From NCBI GenBank assembly GCA_039029915.1, contig JBCCFD010000200.1, forward strand, positions 1-13,467: 13,467 nt of DNA, given 5' to 3'. A program made the translations under genes and the position numbers. The stretch comes from QQUD01 sp039029915 (GTDB taxonomy: Bacteria; Chloroflexota; Anaerolineae; Promineifilales; Promineifilaceae). Under the pieces are notes generated by a model that was not told where the DNA came from, did not search any database, and was given only the letters and a program-made list of their open reading frames with translations. Below, in pieces: positions 6,949 through 13,467 of the stretch (positions are counted from its first letter, which is position 1; every line of letters starts with the position of its first letter).

Positions 6949-6975
6949 AAAAAAAGGCCACAAACGGTTGTGACC
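6949..6975 (-). terminator. Terminator-like hairpin directly before prfC
   Basis: On the minus strand, GGUCACAA (6975-6968) pairs with UUGUGGCC (6963-6956) around a 4-base loop, with one U-G pair, and is followed by 7 uridines (6955-6949). It lies 9 bases upstream of the preferred prfC start (6939) and immediately after another in-frame ATG (6978-6976). Because it is downstream of the likely prfC promoter it would act as an attenuator. A ribosome starting at 6978 would melt it. It does not work as a plus-strand terminator because the T-run there is 8 bases away. Confidence 0.65.
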
Positions 6976-7000
6976 CATTGAACTTTTTTTTGATTAGACA

Positions 7001-7029
7001 AGCATAGCAGAAGACGATGAATTTTGCAC
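7001..7029 (-). promoter_or_regulatory. Weak putative prfC promoter
   Basis: On the minus strand, GTGCAA (7029-7024) and TATGCT (7006-7001) are 17 bases apart. A start near 6994 would put the ATG at 6978 about 16 bases and the terminator hairpin about 20 bases into the transcript. Both boxes match the consensus only partly. Confidence 0.35.
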
Positions 7030-7060
7030 GATTCGTATGAGAAATTATCCCTAATTGGGC

Positions 7061-7076
7061 AAAAACGGCCGTTTTT
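7061..7076. repeat. 16-bp perfect palindrome centred on ACGGCCGT, between genes
   Basis: AAAAACGGCCGTTTTT is a perfect palindrome in the gap between prfC and the histidine kinase and the only intergenic copy of the iterated ACGGCCGT word. The T-run extends two bases further to 7078. With so short a gap it cannot fold into a normal terminator stem except by leaving a loop of central bases, so it is better seen as a member of the dispersed palindrome family. Confidence 0.7.
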
Positions 7077-7120
7077 TTGTTAATATCTTCTCAAATGGTG
7101 TGCTGACGCAATATGCCAAT

Positions 7121-9778
7121 ATGGATACATTAATTGATTCAAACATACTTATAACTGAATCTGTAAAAATTGTAGCAACTACCCAGAAAATTGAGAAGGG
7201 GTTGCGTCAAATGTTGGCTTTACTTAACGATGGCACAACAGCAACCTCTATCACTTTTTCAGAATATGATGTTTCCTCCGAGCAGTTTGCTGTCCTTGAT
7301 GATTTCCTATCAAAACATACCGTTCCAGCTGAAGAAATTTCATTAGTTAATATGACGACGGATCGTTATGCATTAGAGTTTGAAACGGATCGCTGGCTGA
7401 AAGATCCTGGGTATAAATTATGGGGTTTGGAAAACCCAGGTACGACAGAAAGAGTTTTGAAGATATTAGAAGAACGCCACGCTTTTTCACTGCTACAAAT
7501 TTGCTGTTGGTCAAAAGAGCGGCTGGTTGGGCTAGTGGAACTGTGGAAAACGAGTGATAAACGGCCGTTTACCAAAGCTGAGATTGCCTTTGCCACGACA
7601 ATAGCGACCCAAATTGGAAATTTACTTAGCATTAATCGTTTACAGCAAGATGCATTGAAAAAAGAGCGGGCCGCTAAAACATTGCATTCCTCATCGATCC
7701 ATTTTGCAAATTCTATGCATTTAGACCAGCTTCTTAAAAAATCAATCGAAGCATTGGTCAATTATCTTGAGCAAGTACACGAATGTGGCATTCTGTTGCT
7801 CAATAAGCAATCAGAATTACAGCTCTCCTCTTTCATCACAGAAGATAAAAATGGCCCCTTTTATGCAACAGAATCTTTCGAATTACCGGCTGCTTACCTG
7901 CCGAGTTTAGCTCTTCACAATCGTGAAAGAATTTATATTCCTGATGTAAAGTCACATCCTTTTAAACATCCGCAAATACAGGAAATGGTTGAAAAAGGGA
8001 TCAAATCAGTTTGTTACTTTACGCTTATATCAGGGAGCCAAGATTTAGGGGTTTTATATTTTCATTTAAGCCAAAATCATAGCGGTATCGACGATGATGA
8101 ACTTGCCATTTGTGAAAGTGTTACTTTGCAAGTTTCATTGGCGATAAAAAATGCCCATTTGTTTATCGAAGAGCGTGAGCGCGTCATGGTTGCCCAAAAG
8201 CAATCTAAAGAGCTGCAAATATTAAACTATCTAGCCATTGCAACTGCCAATGTTGTGGACATTGATGAACTCCTTTACAAAACAACAAACCTAATTCAAG
8301 AGATTGTTACGGCCGATATTTTTTGCTTTATGTTGCTAAATAATCAAGCGAGCGAACTTGATATTCATCCATCGGCTTATGGTTTGAGTCTCAATGTAAA
8401 TAAGCTAAAAGTGCCGCTCGAGGAAAGTATCGCAGGGCAAGTATTTCAAACTGGCAAGCTATTTGTCTCTGGTAATGTTCGTTTGGAAAGTAATTACTTT
8501 CAATTTAATAAAAAGACAAACTCAAAACTAGCAGTGCCTATTATTGTTCAGAAACTTGTCGTGGGTATCATCAATTTAGAGAGTTTCCAGGAGGATGCTT
8601 ATAGACAAAGCGACATAGAATTTGTTGGAACGCTGGCAGCGCAGGTTGCATCGACAATTGAACGAACGCGGCTCTACGAAGCGATTAATAATCAAGCCCT
8701 AAATTTAGCAGATCAGGTCATGCTGCAAACCAACGAGCTTAAGCAAGAGCGTGACCGAACCGTTGCAATTTTAGAATGTGCTGGCGAAGGCATCCTCATT
8801 ACAAACATAGATAATTTGATCATGTACGCTAATCCAGCCTTTGAAACGTTGACAGGGTATGCAAAAGAAGAGCTGTTAAATAAAAAATCTCTATTGCTTT
8901 ACAGCACAAATACTCCCTCTTTTGTTTTAAAAGAATTGGAAAAGACAATAAATTCGGGTCTGGCTTGGTCTGGGGAGATTGTCAATCATCGTAAGGACGG
9001 CTCAGCATATGATGTTTCAATTACAACGACGCCAATCTTAAATAGTGAGAATGATATCACTGGCTTTGTGACGGTGTATTCAGATATTACGAGATTAAAA
9101 GAGATTGAACGATTAAAGGCTGAGTTTGTTAATCATGTTTCTCATGAGCTAAGAACGCCGCTGACCGGCATAACGACCTATTTGTCGTTGCTAAAACGAG
9201 GACGGCCCGAAAAAAGAGAAAAATATCTGGAAATTCTTGAGTATGAGACTGGTCGATTAACTGAATTGATTCAGCAAATGCTTGATTTATCCCGGATTGA
9301 CTCAAAACGGTATGTTGACTATTCTACCCAGCTTGATCCGACACCAATTTTGACCTCGCTTATTGCCAAAACTCAATTAGCCTGCGAAAAAAACGGCCGA
9401 ATTTTTAATGCCGCTATCGAGGACGAATTAGCACGAACCAATTTGACCGAACACCATTTGGAACAGGTTGTGACCAACCTACTCGCAAATGCGATTACTT
9501 TTACAGCGGAAGGGGAATCAATCGAGATGAATATCTTTTCAACTGAAGATGGCTTAGTTATTGAGGTGAGCGACACCGGAGAAGGGATTTCTGAAGCTGA
9601 CCTGCCCCACGTTTGTGAGCGTTTCTACCGTGGGGAGAATACGGTCGATCGTAATATTCCGGGGACAGGTCTTGGCCTGTCAATTGTTGAGGCAATCGTC
9701 GAGGCGTATGACGGCCGTTTACAGATTTCAAGCAATCCTCATCAAAAAACGAAGTTTGTTGTCACGTTTCCACTGTGA
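7121..9778 (+). CDS. Soluble sensor histidine kinase with three GAF domains and a PAS domain
   Basis: From ATG 7121 the product has 885 residues. Domains in order: GAF-like (about 12-173), GAF (about 200-353), GAF (about 373-533; PIIVQKLVVGIINLESF), a coiled linker, PAS (about 550-663; ILECAGEGILITNIDN, ending in FVTVYSDITRLKEIERLK), HisKA with the H-box SHELRTPLTG (phosphorylated His675) and HATPase_c with N-box NLLANAITF, DTGEGIS and GTGLGLSIVEA. No membrane segment or signal peptide is visible, so it should sense a cytoplasmic signal or a partner protein. It has no receiver domain and no neighbouring response regulator, so it is an orphan kinase. The open frame extends to a TTG at 7055, but that part crosses the 16-bp palindrome and T-run and lacks a Shine-Dalgarno; GTG 7100 is another option. 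No clear Shine-Dalgarno precedes ATG 7121 either. Confidence 0.93.
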   Translation: MDTLIDSNILITESVKIVATTQKIEKGLRQMLALLNDGTTATSITFSEYDVSSEQFAVLDDFLSKHTVPAEEISLVNMTTDRYALEFETDRWLKDPGYKLWGLENPGTTERVLKILEERHAFSLLQICCWSKERLVGLVELWKTSDKRPFTKAEIAFATTIATQIGNLLSINRLQQDALKKERAAKTLHSSSIHFANSMHLDQLLKKSIEALVNYLEQVHECGILLLNKQSELQLSSFITEDKNGPFYATESFELPAAYLPSLALHNRERIYIPDVKSHPFKHPQIQEMVEKGIKSVCYFTLISGSQDLGVLYFHLSQNHSGIDDDELAICESVTLQVSLAIKNAHLFIEERERVMVAQKQSKELQILNYLAIATANVVDIDELLYKTTNLIQEIVTADIFCFMLLNNQASELDIHPSAYGLSLNVNKLKVPLEESIAGQVFQTGKLFVSGNVRLESNYFQFNKKTNSKLAVPIIVQKLVVGIINLESFQEDAYRQSDIEFVGTLAAQVASTIERTRLYEAINNQALNLADQVMLQTNELKQERDRTVAILECAGEGILITNIDNLIMYANPAFETLTGYAKEELLNKKSLLLYSTNTPSFVLKELEKTINSGLAWSGEIVNHRKDGSAYDVSITTTPILNSENDITGFVTVYSDITRLKEIERLKAEFVNHVSHELRTPLTGITTYLSLLKRGRPEKREKYLEILEYETGRLTELIQQMLDLSRIDSKRYVDYSTQLDPTPILTSLIAKTQLACEKNGRIFNAAIEDELARTNLTEHHLEQVVTNLLANAITFTAEGESIEMNIFSTEDGLVIEVSDTGEGISEADLPHVCERFYRGENTVDRNIPGTGLGLSIVEAIVEAYDGRLQISSNPHQKTKFVVTFPL

Positions 9779-9845
9779 TTCACTCGATCAAAGTGAGTGC
9801 AACGGTTATAAAATCGCTCTCTGTTTACCAAAATATTTTTGCTTA

Positions 9846-12041
9846 TTAGCCCACCCCAGCCGTTTCCAGAAGTTCTGCATCGGGTTGCCCACTTCGGACA
9901 AGCAGCACGGTGCCAATTAACTGTACCATTTGATGCATTTGCGTGGCGTAGGCGTCGGCGGACGCTTCGTCAGGCATCGATAATCCTAAAAAGGTCAAAT
10001 CAGCATCTGCTGAATGGCGGCAAATAATTTCTCGCATTGGTTCCTGCTGGCTGTCGCGCACTAACACAACCGGTTCAGCATCCACTCGAATTGAATCGAG
10101 CATCGCCTGCATATGATTTTGGGTTGATTCAACACCAGCCTCACTGTCCGTTACCCTCAATAAGCGAATTGTGGCCCCTCGCCAATCTTGATGTAGTCGA
10201 ATGAGGTGAGCCAATAGCAGCATGAGATCCGCATTCCCCCCACGGCCACCCCACCAAACTTGAATCACTTGCTGTTGTCCAAACTGCTTTTCCTCATCCA
10301 TGTGCAGGAAAATAACAGATTTTTTGAGGGCCACTAAACGGCGGGTTAAATTCATTAGCACCGTTCGCCCCTCAGGGGTGCCGCTCCAGCCCATCATGAC
10401 GCTGTTGGATTCTAAACGGCCGATGCCATAGGCTTGTGACACTGTCAGGACACCCGTTTCAAAGCTGGAGACGATTTCCACTGCGGCAAATGCATCAATA
10501 TGATTTTTTTGAATGAATTTTTGCATCGATTTGTAAGCCGTGTCGCGCAGGTGTGTGCCTACTAGTTTATCGGGATCGCCGACGATGAGTTGGAATAGGC
10601 TAATAATGCCATGTCCTAAGGTCAACCAGTTTGCAATCTGAGCTAGCTCTTGGCGGCGATGGGGCTGACCCGTAAAAACAACAATATTTGGTCGCCAGTT
10701 GCGAATGTGAGAATCAGCCGTTTGCATGCGCAGGAGGAGATAGCGCGTAATCGTGAACAATATCCCGCTCCGAATGTCGCCCCACGTGTGGGCAATCCGT
10801 CGTCTCTGAAGCAAAAAGTAGATGCCATAACTGATGACGATAGCCGCTAGCGTAGCTGGCGTATTAATTAAAAACATGGCCCCATAACAGCCTATCGCAC
10901 CAAGCATTGGCAGCGACCAATGAATTTTGAAGCGGGGGCGGAAGCTAGGATTACCAATCATCTTTTCAATACCGGCGACAAGATTAACCATGCCATAAGT
11001 GTTTAAGAAGAACATTGAGATGATAGGGGCAATAAAATTTAAATCACCCATCCAGATTACAATAACCGCAATTGCTGTTGAGATAAGAACTGCCGCGCGG
11101 GGTTCTGTTTCGCTCCCCATTTGATTTGCCATCCAATCGGGAACGACGTGATCAAAAGCGATCGCTTGGAGTGTCCGGGGGGCGGCTAGTATGCTACCGA
11201 GGGCGGATGAGAGTGTGGATGCCCAAACTCCGAACAAAATGAGAATAGGGAAGACGGCAATTGACTGCATGGCCATACTTTCTGTAATCAAAGTTTCGGC
11301 TGAGAGATGGGTAGCAAACCAGATGACAACGAGAATGTAGACAACGGCCGTTACCAAAATTGACAAAATGGTCCCTCTAGGAATGTCTCGACTAGGATCT
11401 TTTAAATCACCCGACATGCTGACCCCAACCTCGATGCCGGTGACGGCCGGGAAGAACACAGCAAACACAGCCCAGTAGCTAATGCCGTCCACAAATAGCC
11501 CACGCGTAAGCGGTTCTTGGAAAGAGTTCCAACCCCCAGCAAAAAAGGAGAGGATCGCCGCAATAAGCACGGCTAAAATGCCAAACTGAATTCGAAGCGC
11601 AAAGTCTGCACCAATGTAGGAAATTAAACCAAAAAGCAGCGCAACGGCCGTTGAGATTAGCCTTGGGTCGAAGGCTTGAAGCGATTCTATTGATAGCAAA
11701 GCTTCAGTAAAGCCAATAATATAAAATGCAACCGAAATGGCTTGGGATAGATAAAGAGGGATGCCAATTGCGCCCCCAATTTCTAGTCCTAAGGAGCGAG
11801 AAATAAGATAATAATTTCCACCTGCCCGGACGCGCATGCTCGTAGCAATGGAAGAAAGCGAGAGTCCGGTTAGCAAGGAGATGGCATTTGCGAGTAATAC
11901 AATAGCTAATGCACCCCAAAGCCCAACCTGACCCACAACCCATCCAAGCCTCAGAAATAAAATAATACCAAGAATTGTTAAAATATTTGGGGTAAAAACC
12001 CCAGCAAACATGCCAAAACGTCCACTGCTTTCTGTTCTCAT
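9846..12041 (-). CDS. SLC12-type cation-chloride cotransporter
   Basis: This 731-residue inner-membrane transporter of the APC superfamily closely follows animal NKCC/KCC proteins. Visible are GVFTPNILTILGIILFLRLG (14-33, TM1 with the chloride-site region), AGGNYYLISRSLG (73-85, TM3, with the Tyr that binds K+ in NKCC1), FFPAVTGIEVGVSMSGDLKD (196-215) and TLSSALGS (276-283). About 12 membrane segments end near residue 411. The last 320 residues form the cytoplasmic CCC domain, starting about NWRPNIVVFTG (448-458). The Ser-Ser pair in TLSSALGS matches the Na+-binding serines of NKCC1 TM8, which KCC proteins lack, so Na+ coupling is inferred. Electroneutral salt uptake and osmotic balance are the family role; amino-acid transport is the alternative. 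The ATG follows TATAAT by 7 bases. It is divergent from the DeoR-family gene and convergent with the kinase. Confidence 0.9.
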   Translation of the reverse strand: MRTESSGRFGMFAGVFTPNILTILGIILFLRLGWVVGQVGLWGALAIVLLANAISLLTGLSLSSIATSMRVRAGGNYYLISRSLGLEIGGAIGIPLYLSQAISVAFYIIGFTEALLSIESLQAFDPRLISTAVALLFGLISYIGADFALRIQFGILAVLIAAILSFFAGGWNSFQEPLTRGLFVDGISYWAVFAVFFPAVTGIEVGVSMSGDLKDPSRDIPRGTILSILVTAVVYILVVIWFATHLSAETLITESMAMQSIAVFPILILFGVWASTLSSALGSILAAPRTLQAIAFDHVVPDWMANQMGSETEPRAAVLISTAIAVIVIWMGDLNFIAPIISMFFLNTYGMVNLVAGIEKMIGNPSFRPRFKIHWSLPMLGAIGCYGAMFLINTPATLAAIVISYGIYFLLQRRRIAHTWGDIRSGILFTITRYLLLRMQTADSHIRNWRPNIVVFTGQPHRRQELAQIANWLTLGHGIISLFQLIVGDPDKLVGTHLRDTAYKSMQKFIQKNHIDAFAAVEIVSSFETGVLTVSQAYGIGRLESNSVMMGWSGTPEGRTVLMNLTRRLVALKKSVIFLHMDEEKQFGQQQVIQVWWGGRGGNADLMLLLAHLIRLHQDWRGATIRLLRVTDSEAGVESTQNHMQAMLDSIRVDAEPVVLVRDSQQEPMREIICRHSADADLTFLGLSMPDEASADAYATQMHQMVQLIGTVLLVRSGQPDAELLETAGVG

Positions 12042-12048
12042 GCTGCTG

Positions 12049-12078
12049 ATTATACTCTGACCTTTGTCGCGCTGAAAA
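12049..12078 (-). promoter_or_regulatory. Cotransporter promoter, probably leaderless
   Basis: On the minus strand, a perfect TATAAT (12054-12049) lies exactly 7 bases before the ATG (12041), with a weak TTTTCA (12078-12073) 18 bases upstream. The transcript should start at or beside the A of ATG. No Shine-Dalgarno fits in CAGCAGC. The geometry is the same as at the pyrE-like gene. Confidence 0.7.
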
Positions 12079-12121
12079 GCTTTTCATTTGATGAGAACCG
12101 GAGCTGATTGGGGAAGATAAA

Positions 12122-12144
12122 TGCAATTGATTGCAAAATATAAT
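12122..12144 (+). promoter_or_regulatory. Putative DeoR-family operator and -10 box
   Basis: TGCAAT-TG-ATTGCA (12122-12135) is a perfect 6-base dyad, directly followed by TATAAT (12139-12144). A good -35 box is not seen at 17 bases. A related TGCA-containing word recurs at 12162-12165 (ATGCAAAAAA). A repressor bound at the dyad would block this promoter, and could also affect the divergent cotransporter promoter about 70 bases away. Autoregulation is common among DeoR-family proteins; here it is inferred. Confidence 0.45.
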
Positions 12145-12187
12145 AATTAATGGCAGAATAATGCAAAAAACAGCATAAAGAGGCATT

Positions 12188-12940
12188 TTGTTACCCGAAG
12201 AAAGAAGAACGAAAATTTTGGAGATTTTAACCGTTGAAGGCAAAGTAACCGTTCAGGATTTGTCTCAGCGACTTTCAATTTCAGTTGATACAATCCGTCG
12301 TGATTTGAAAGAGCTAGAAATTAAGAACCAGCTGATGCGGGTTCATGGGGGTGCGATGCCCCGACTGACAACCCATGTGCCTTATCAAATTCGTCAAACG
12401 CAAAACATTATCGAGAAGAAAGCTATGGCTGTTCATGCCGCAAAGCTGATTCAGCCCAATCAGGTCGTGTTTATTGATGGCGGGTCAACGAATTTGGAGG
12501 TTGCTAAGCGGTTTCCTAGCTCCTTTGAATTGACGGTTGTGACAAATTGTCCCTTTGTCTTGATTGCCCTAGGGCGTTACAAGAACATTAAGACCATCAT
12601 GATCGGCGGGCAACTAAATACTGCATCGATGACTGTTGTTGGGAGTAAGGCGAGCCAAGCCTTACAGCAAATTTATGCCGACATATTTTTTCTAGGGGTT
12701 TGTAATTTGCATCCTGATTATGGCATCACTGCTCATGAGCACGATGAGGCGCAAGTAAAAAAGGTGATGATTCAAAATTCAGCCCAAACTGTGGCCGTAA
12801 CCTCCTCAGACAAGTTGGGGAAGGTGGCTCCTTTTGTAATTAACACCCTTGATTCATTAACCCATCTCATTACAGATAGTTCGATTAATAACGAGCAGGC
12901 TGAAGCATATGAGGGCTTTGGGATTACTGTCATTAGGTAA
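12188..12940 (+). CDS. DeoR/GlpR-family transcriptional regulator
   Basis: This 250-residue protein has the DeoR layout: N-terminal winged helix (about 1-57; VQDLSQRLSISVDTIRRDLK, then RVHGGA) and a C-terminal sugar-phosphate-sensing domain (about 75-235; IDGGSTNLEVA, TVVTNCPFV, GITAHEHDEAQVKKVMI). Family members repress sugar or nucleoside catabolic operons and are released by a phosphorylated sugar. The usual FLGADG-type ligand segment reads FLGVCNLHPD, a departure that may alter ligand choice. The start is TTG 12188, supported by AAGAGG (12178-12183) 4 bases upstream; the next Met is at residue 49, after the helix-turn-helix, so a later start is unlikely. The MFS transporter gene 134 bases downstream on the same strand is the likely target. 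Confidence 0.93.
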   Translation: MLPEERRTKILEILTVEGKVTVQDLSQRLSISVDTIRRDLKELEIKNQLMRVHGGAMPRLTTHVPYQIRQTQNIIEKKAMAVHAAKLIQPNQVVFIDGGSTNLEVAKRFPSSFELTVVTNCPFVLIALGRYKNIKTIMIGGQLNTASMTVVGSKASQALQQIYADIFFLGVCNLHPDYGITAHEHDEAQVKKVMIQNSAQTVAVTSSDKLGKVAPFVINTLDSLTHLITDSSINNEQAEAYEGFGITVIR

Positions 12941-12951
12941 ATTGAAAAAAG

Positions 12952-12964
12952 TCATTTGAAATGA
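12952..12964. promoter_or_regulatory. Palindrome between the regulator and transporter genes
   Basis: TCATTT-G-AAATGA is a perfect 6-base dyad with a one-base centre, 11 bases after the regulator stop codon and 110 bases before the MFS start. It differs from the TGCAAT dyad upstream of the regulator. The rest of the gap is AT-rich with no clear promoter or terminator. It is a candidate operator only. Confidence 0.3.
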
Positions 12965-13074
12965 ATTTGGATATAAGGGTTTGGTTCTTTGGAATTGAAT
13001 ACTCATTTATTTTTCCGAAAATGCCTTGAAAACCTTTTTCTGTTCAAAATTAAAATCAACTGGAAAATTTTTTT

Positions 13075-13467
13075 ATGACAAATAACCGTAAAATTTGGAC
13101 GATTATTCTTTTATTTATCTCTTTTGTTTTGTTGGCGATGCCGGGGGCTATTCCAAGTGTGGCATGGCCAGCGATGCGAGATGAATTTGGCCTGAGGCAA
13201 GATTCGATTGGCCTATTATTGATCATGGGAACGCTGGGGCATTTGATTTCAGGAGCGTTTAACGGCCGTTTAATGTATCAGTTGGGCTCTAAAAACCTGC
13301 TTCTTATTGCTTGTGGCACATTTGGCTTAAGCCTCTACGGATACTGGTTGGCGCCCTCATGGCTGTTCTTAGTGGTAATGGGATTAGTCGGAGGGTGGGC
13401 CGCCGGCACCATTGATGCAACTGGCAACACGATTGTGGCGGCGCGGTATAACGAACGAATTATGAAC
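13075..13467 (+). CDS. MFS transporter, N-terminal part
   Basis: From ATG 13075, 131 codons are open to the window edge. The product begins with a short basic stretch (MTNNRK) and about four hydrophobic membrane segments (about 7-30, 43-66, 73-91 and 94-116). The loop NGRLMYQLGSKNLL (63-76) is a degenerate MFS motif A, and GGWAAGTIDATGNTIVA (105-121) resembles the fourth segment of fucose-permease-like sugar transporters. Major facilitators of this type take up a sugar with a proton. Its place after a DeoR-family regulator suggests a sugar catabolic cluster. The Shine-Dalgarno is weak (GGA, 10 bases upstream). Substrate cannot be named. Confidence 0.85.
   Translation, partial: MTNNRKIWTIILLFISFVLLAMPGAIPSVAWPAMRDEFGLRQDSIGLLLIMGTLGHLISGAFNGRLMYQLGSKNLLLIACGTFGLSLYGYWLAPSWLFLVVMGLVGGWAAGTIDATGNTIVAARYNERIMN

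Larger units (their letters stand above)
1215..13269. repeat. Dispersed iterated palindrome ACGGCCGT (HIP-like), 11 copies
   Basis: Exact ACGGCCGT begins at 1215, 1420, 3316, 3774, 5066, 7065, 7561, 9711, 11344, 11644 and 13262. Six further CGGCCG cores (2930, 4116, 8310, 9394, 10417, 11444) match 7 of 8 bases; all 17 have A before the core on the plus strand. Within genes the word falls in all three frames, read as T-A-V, as G-R or as R-P, and it occurs in genes of both strands, so protein sequence or codon use does not explain it. Counts were made by eye and could miss a copy. Confidence 0.85.

Noticed and set aside
7055..7120. Extended histidine kinase start at TTG 7055
   Set aside because: The added codons cross the 16-bp palindrome and a T-run and no ribosome site precedes the TTG; kept only as an alternative.
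9780..9796. Small inverted repeat TCACT/AGTGA after the histidine kinase gene
   Set aside because: Only 5 base pairs and no T-run follows; too weak to call a terminator between the convergent genes.
11158..11165. GCGATCGC, the cyanobacterial HIP1 word
   Set aside because: Only one copy was seen in the window, so it gives no support for HIP1 or a cyanobacterial origin.
11704..12243. 179-codon minus-strand frame overlapping the cotransporter and regulator starts
   Set aside because: It overlaps two well-supported genes in another frame and its translation matches no known fold; it is a shadow frame.

Overview
The window is ordinary chromosomal bacterial DNA of moderate GC. The gene set fits Chloroflexota (Anaerolineae-like) best: an orotate phosphoribosyltransferase of the short single-domain type, an acyl-CoA synthetase fused to a GNAT acetyltransferase, a soluble multi-GAF histidine kinase and a bacterial cation-chloride cotransporter. 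This placement comes from remembered protein families and is only moderately secure. No tRNA, rRNA, CRISPR array, insertion sequence or phage gene was seen.

Layout. The 5' part of pyrB (aspartate carbamoyltransferase) runs leftward off the window from 525. It is divergent from a pyrE-like gene (870-1487). The 344-base gap between them holds back-to-back promoters. On the pyrB side there is also a 24-codon leader ORF that ends in a U-rich stretch right at a Rho-independent terminator, the arrangement of E. coli pyrBI UTP-sensitive attenuation. A 912-residue acyl-CoA synthetase/GNAT fusion follows, then a DtxR/MntR-type metalloregulator. On the minus strand lies prfC (release factor 3), whose start is preceded by a second terminator-like hairpin. 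A triple-GAF/PAS histidine kinase without a partner regulator comes next. It converges on a minus-strand SLC12-type cation-chloride cotransporter. The window ends with a DeoR-family repressor and the start of a sugar-type MFS transporter, probably a catabolic cluster continuing to the right.

Regulation. pyrE and the cotransporter both have a perfect TATAAT exactly 7 bases before ATG and no Shine-Dalgarno sequence, so their mRNAs are probably leaderless. Other genes (pyrB, the synthetase fusion, deoR) have recognisable Shine-Dalgarno sites, so two modes of initiation seem to coexist. pyrB and prfC both appear to be controlled by terminator hairpins in their leaders.

Genome-scale signal. The palindrome ACGGCCGT occurs 11 times in 13.5 kb (about 0.2 expected with equal base frequencies), in genes on both strands, in all three reading frames and once between genes. 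It behaves like a lineage-specific highly iterated palindrome, comparable to cyanobacterial HIP1 but with a different sequence. This and the pyrB attenuator are the most interesting observations here.
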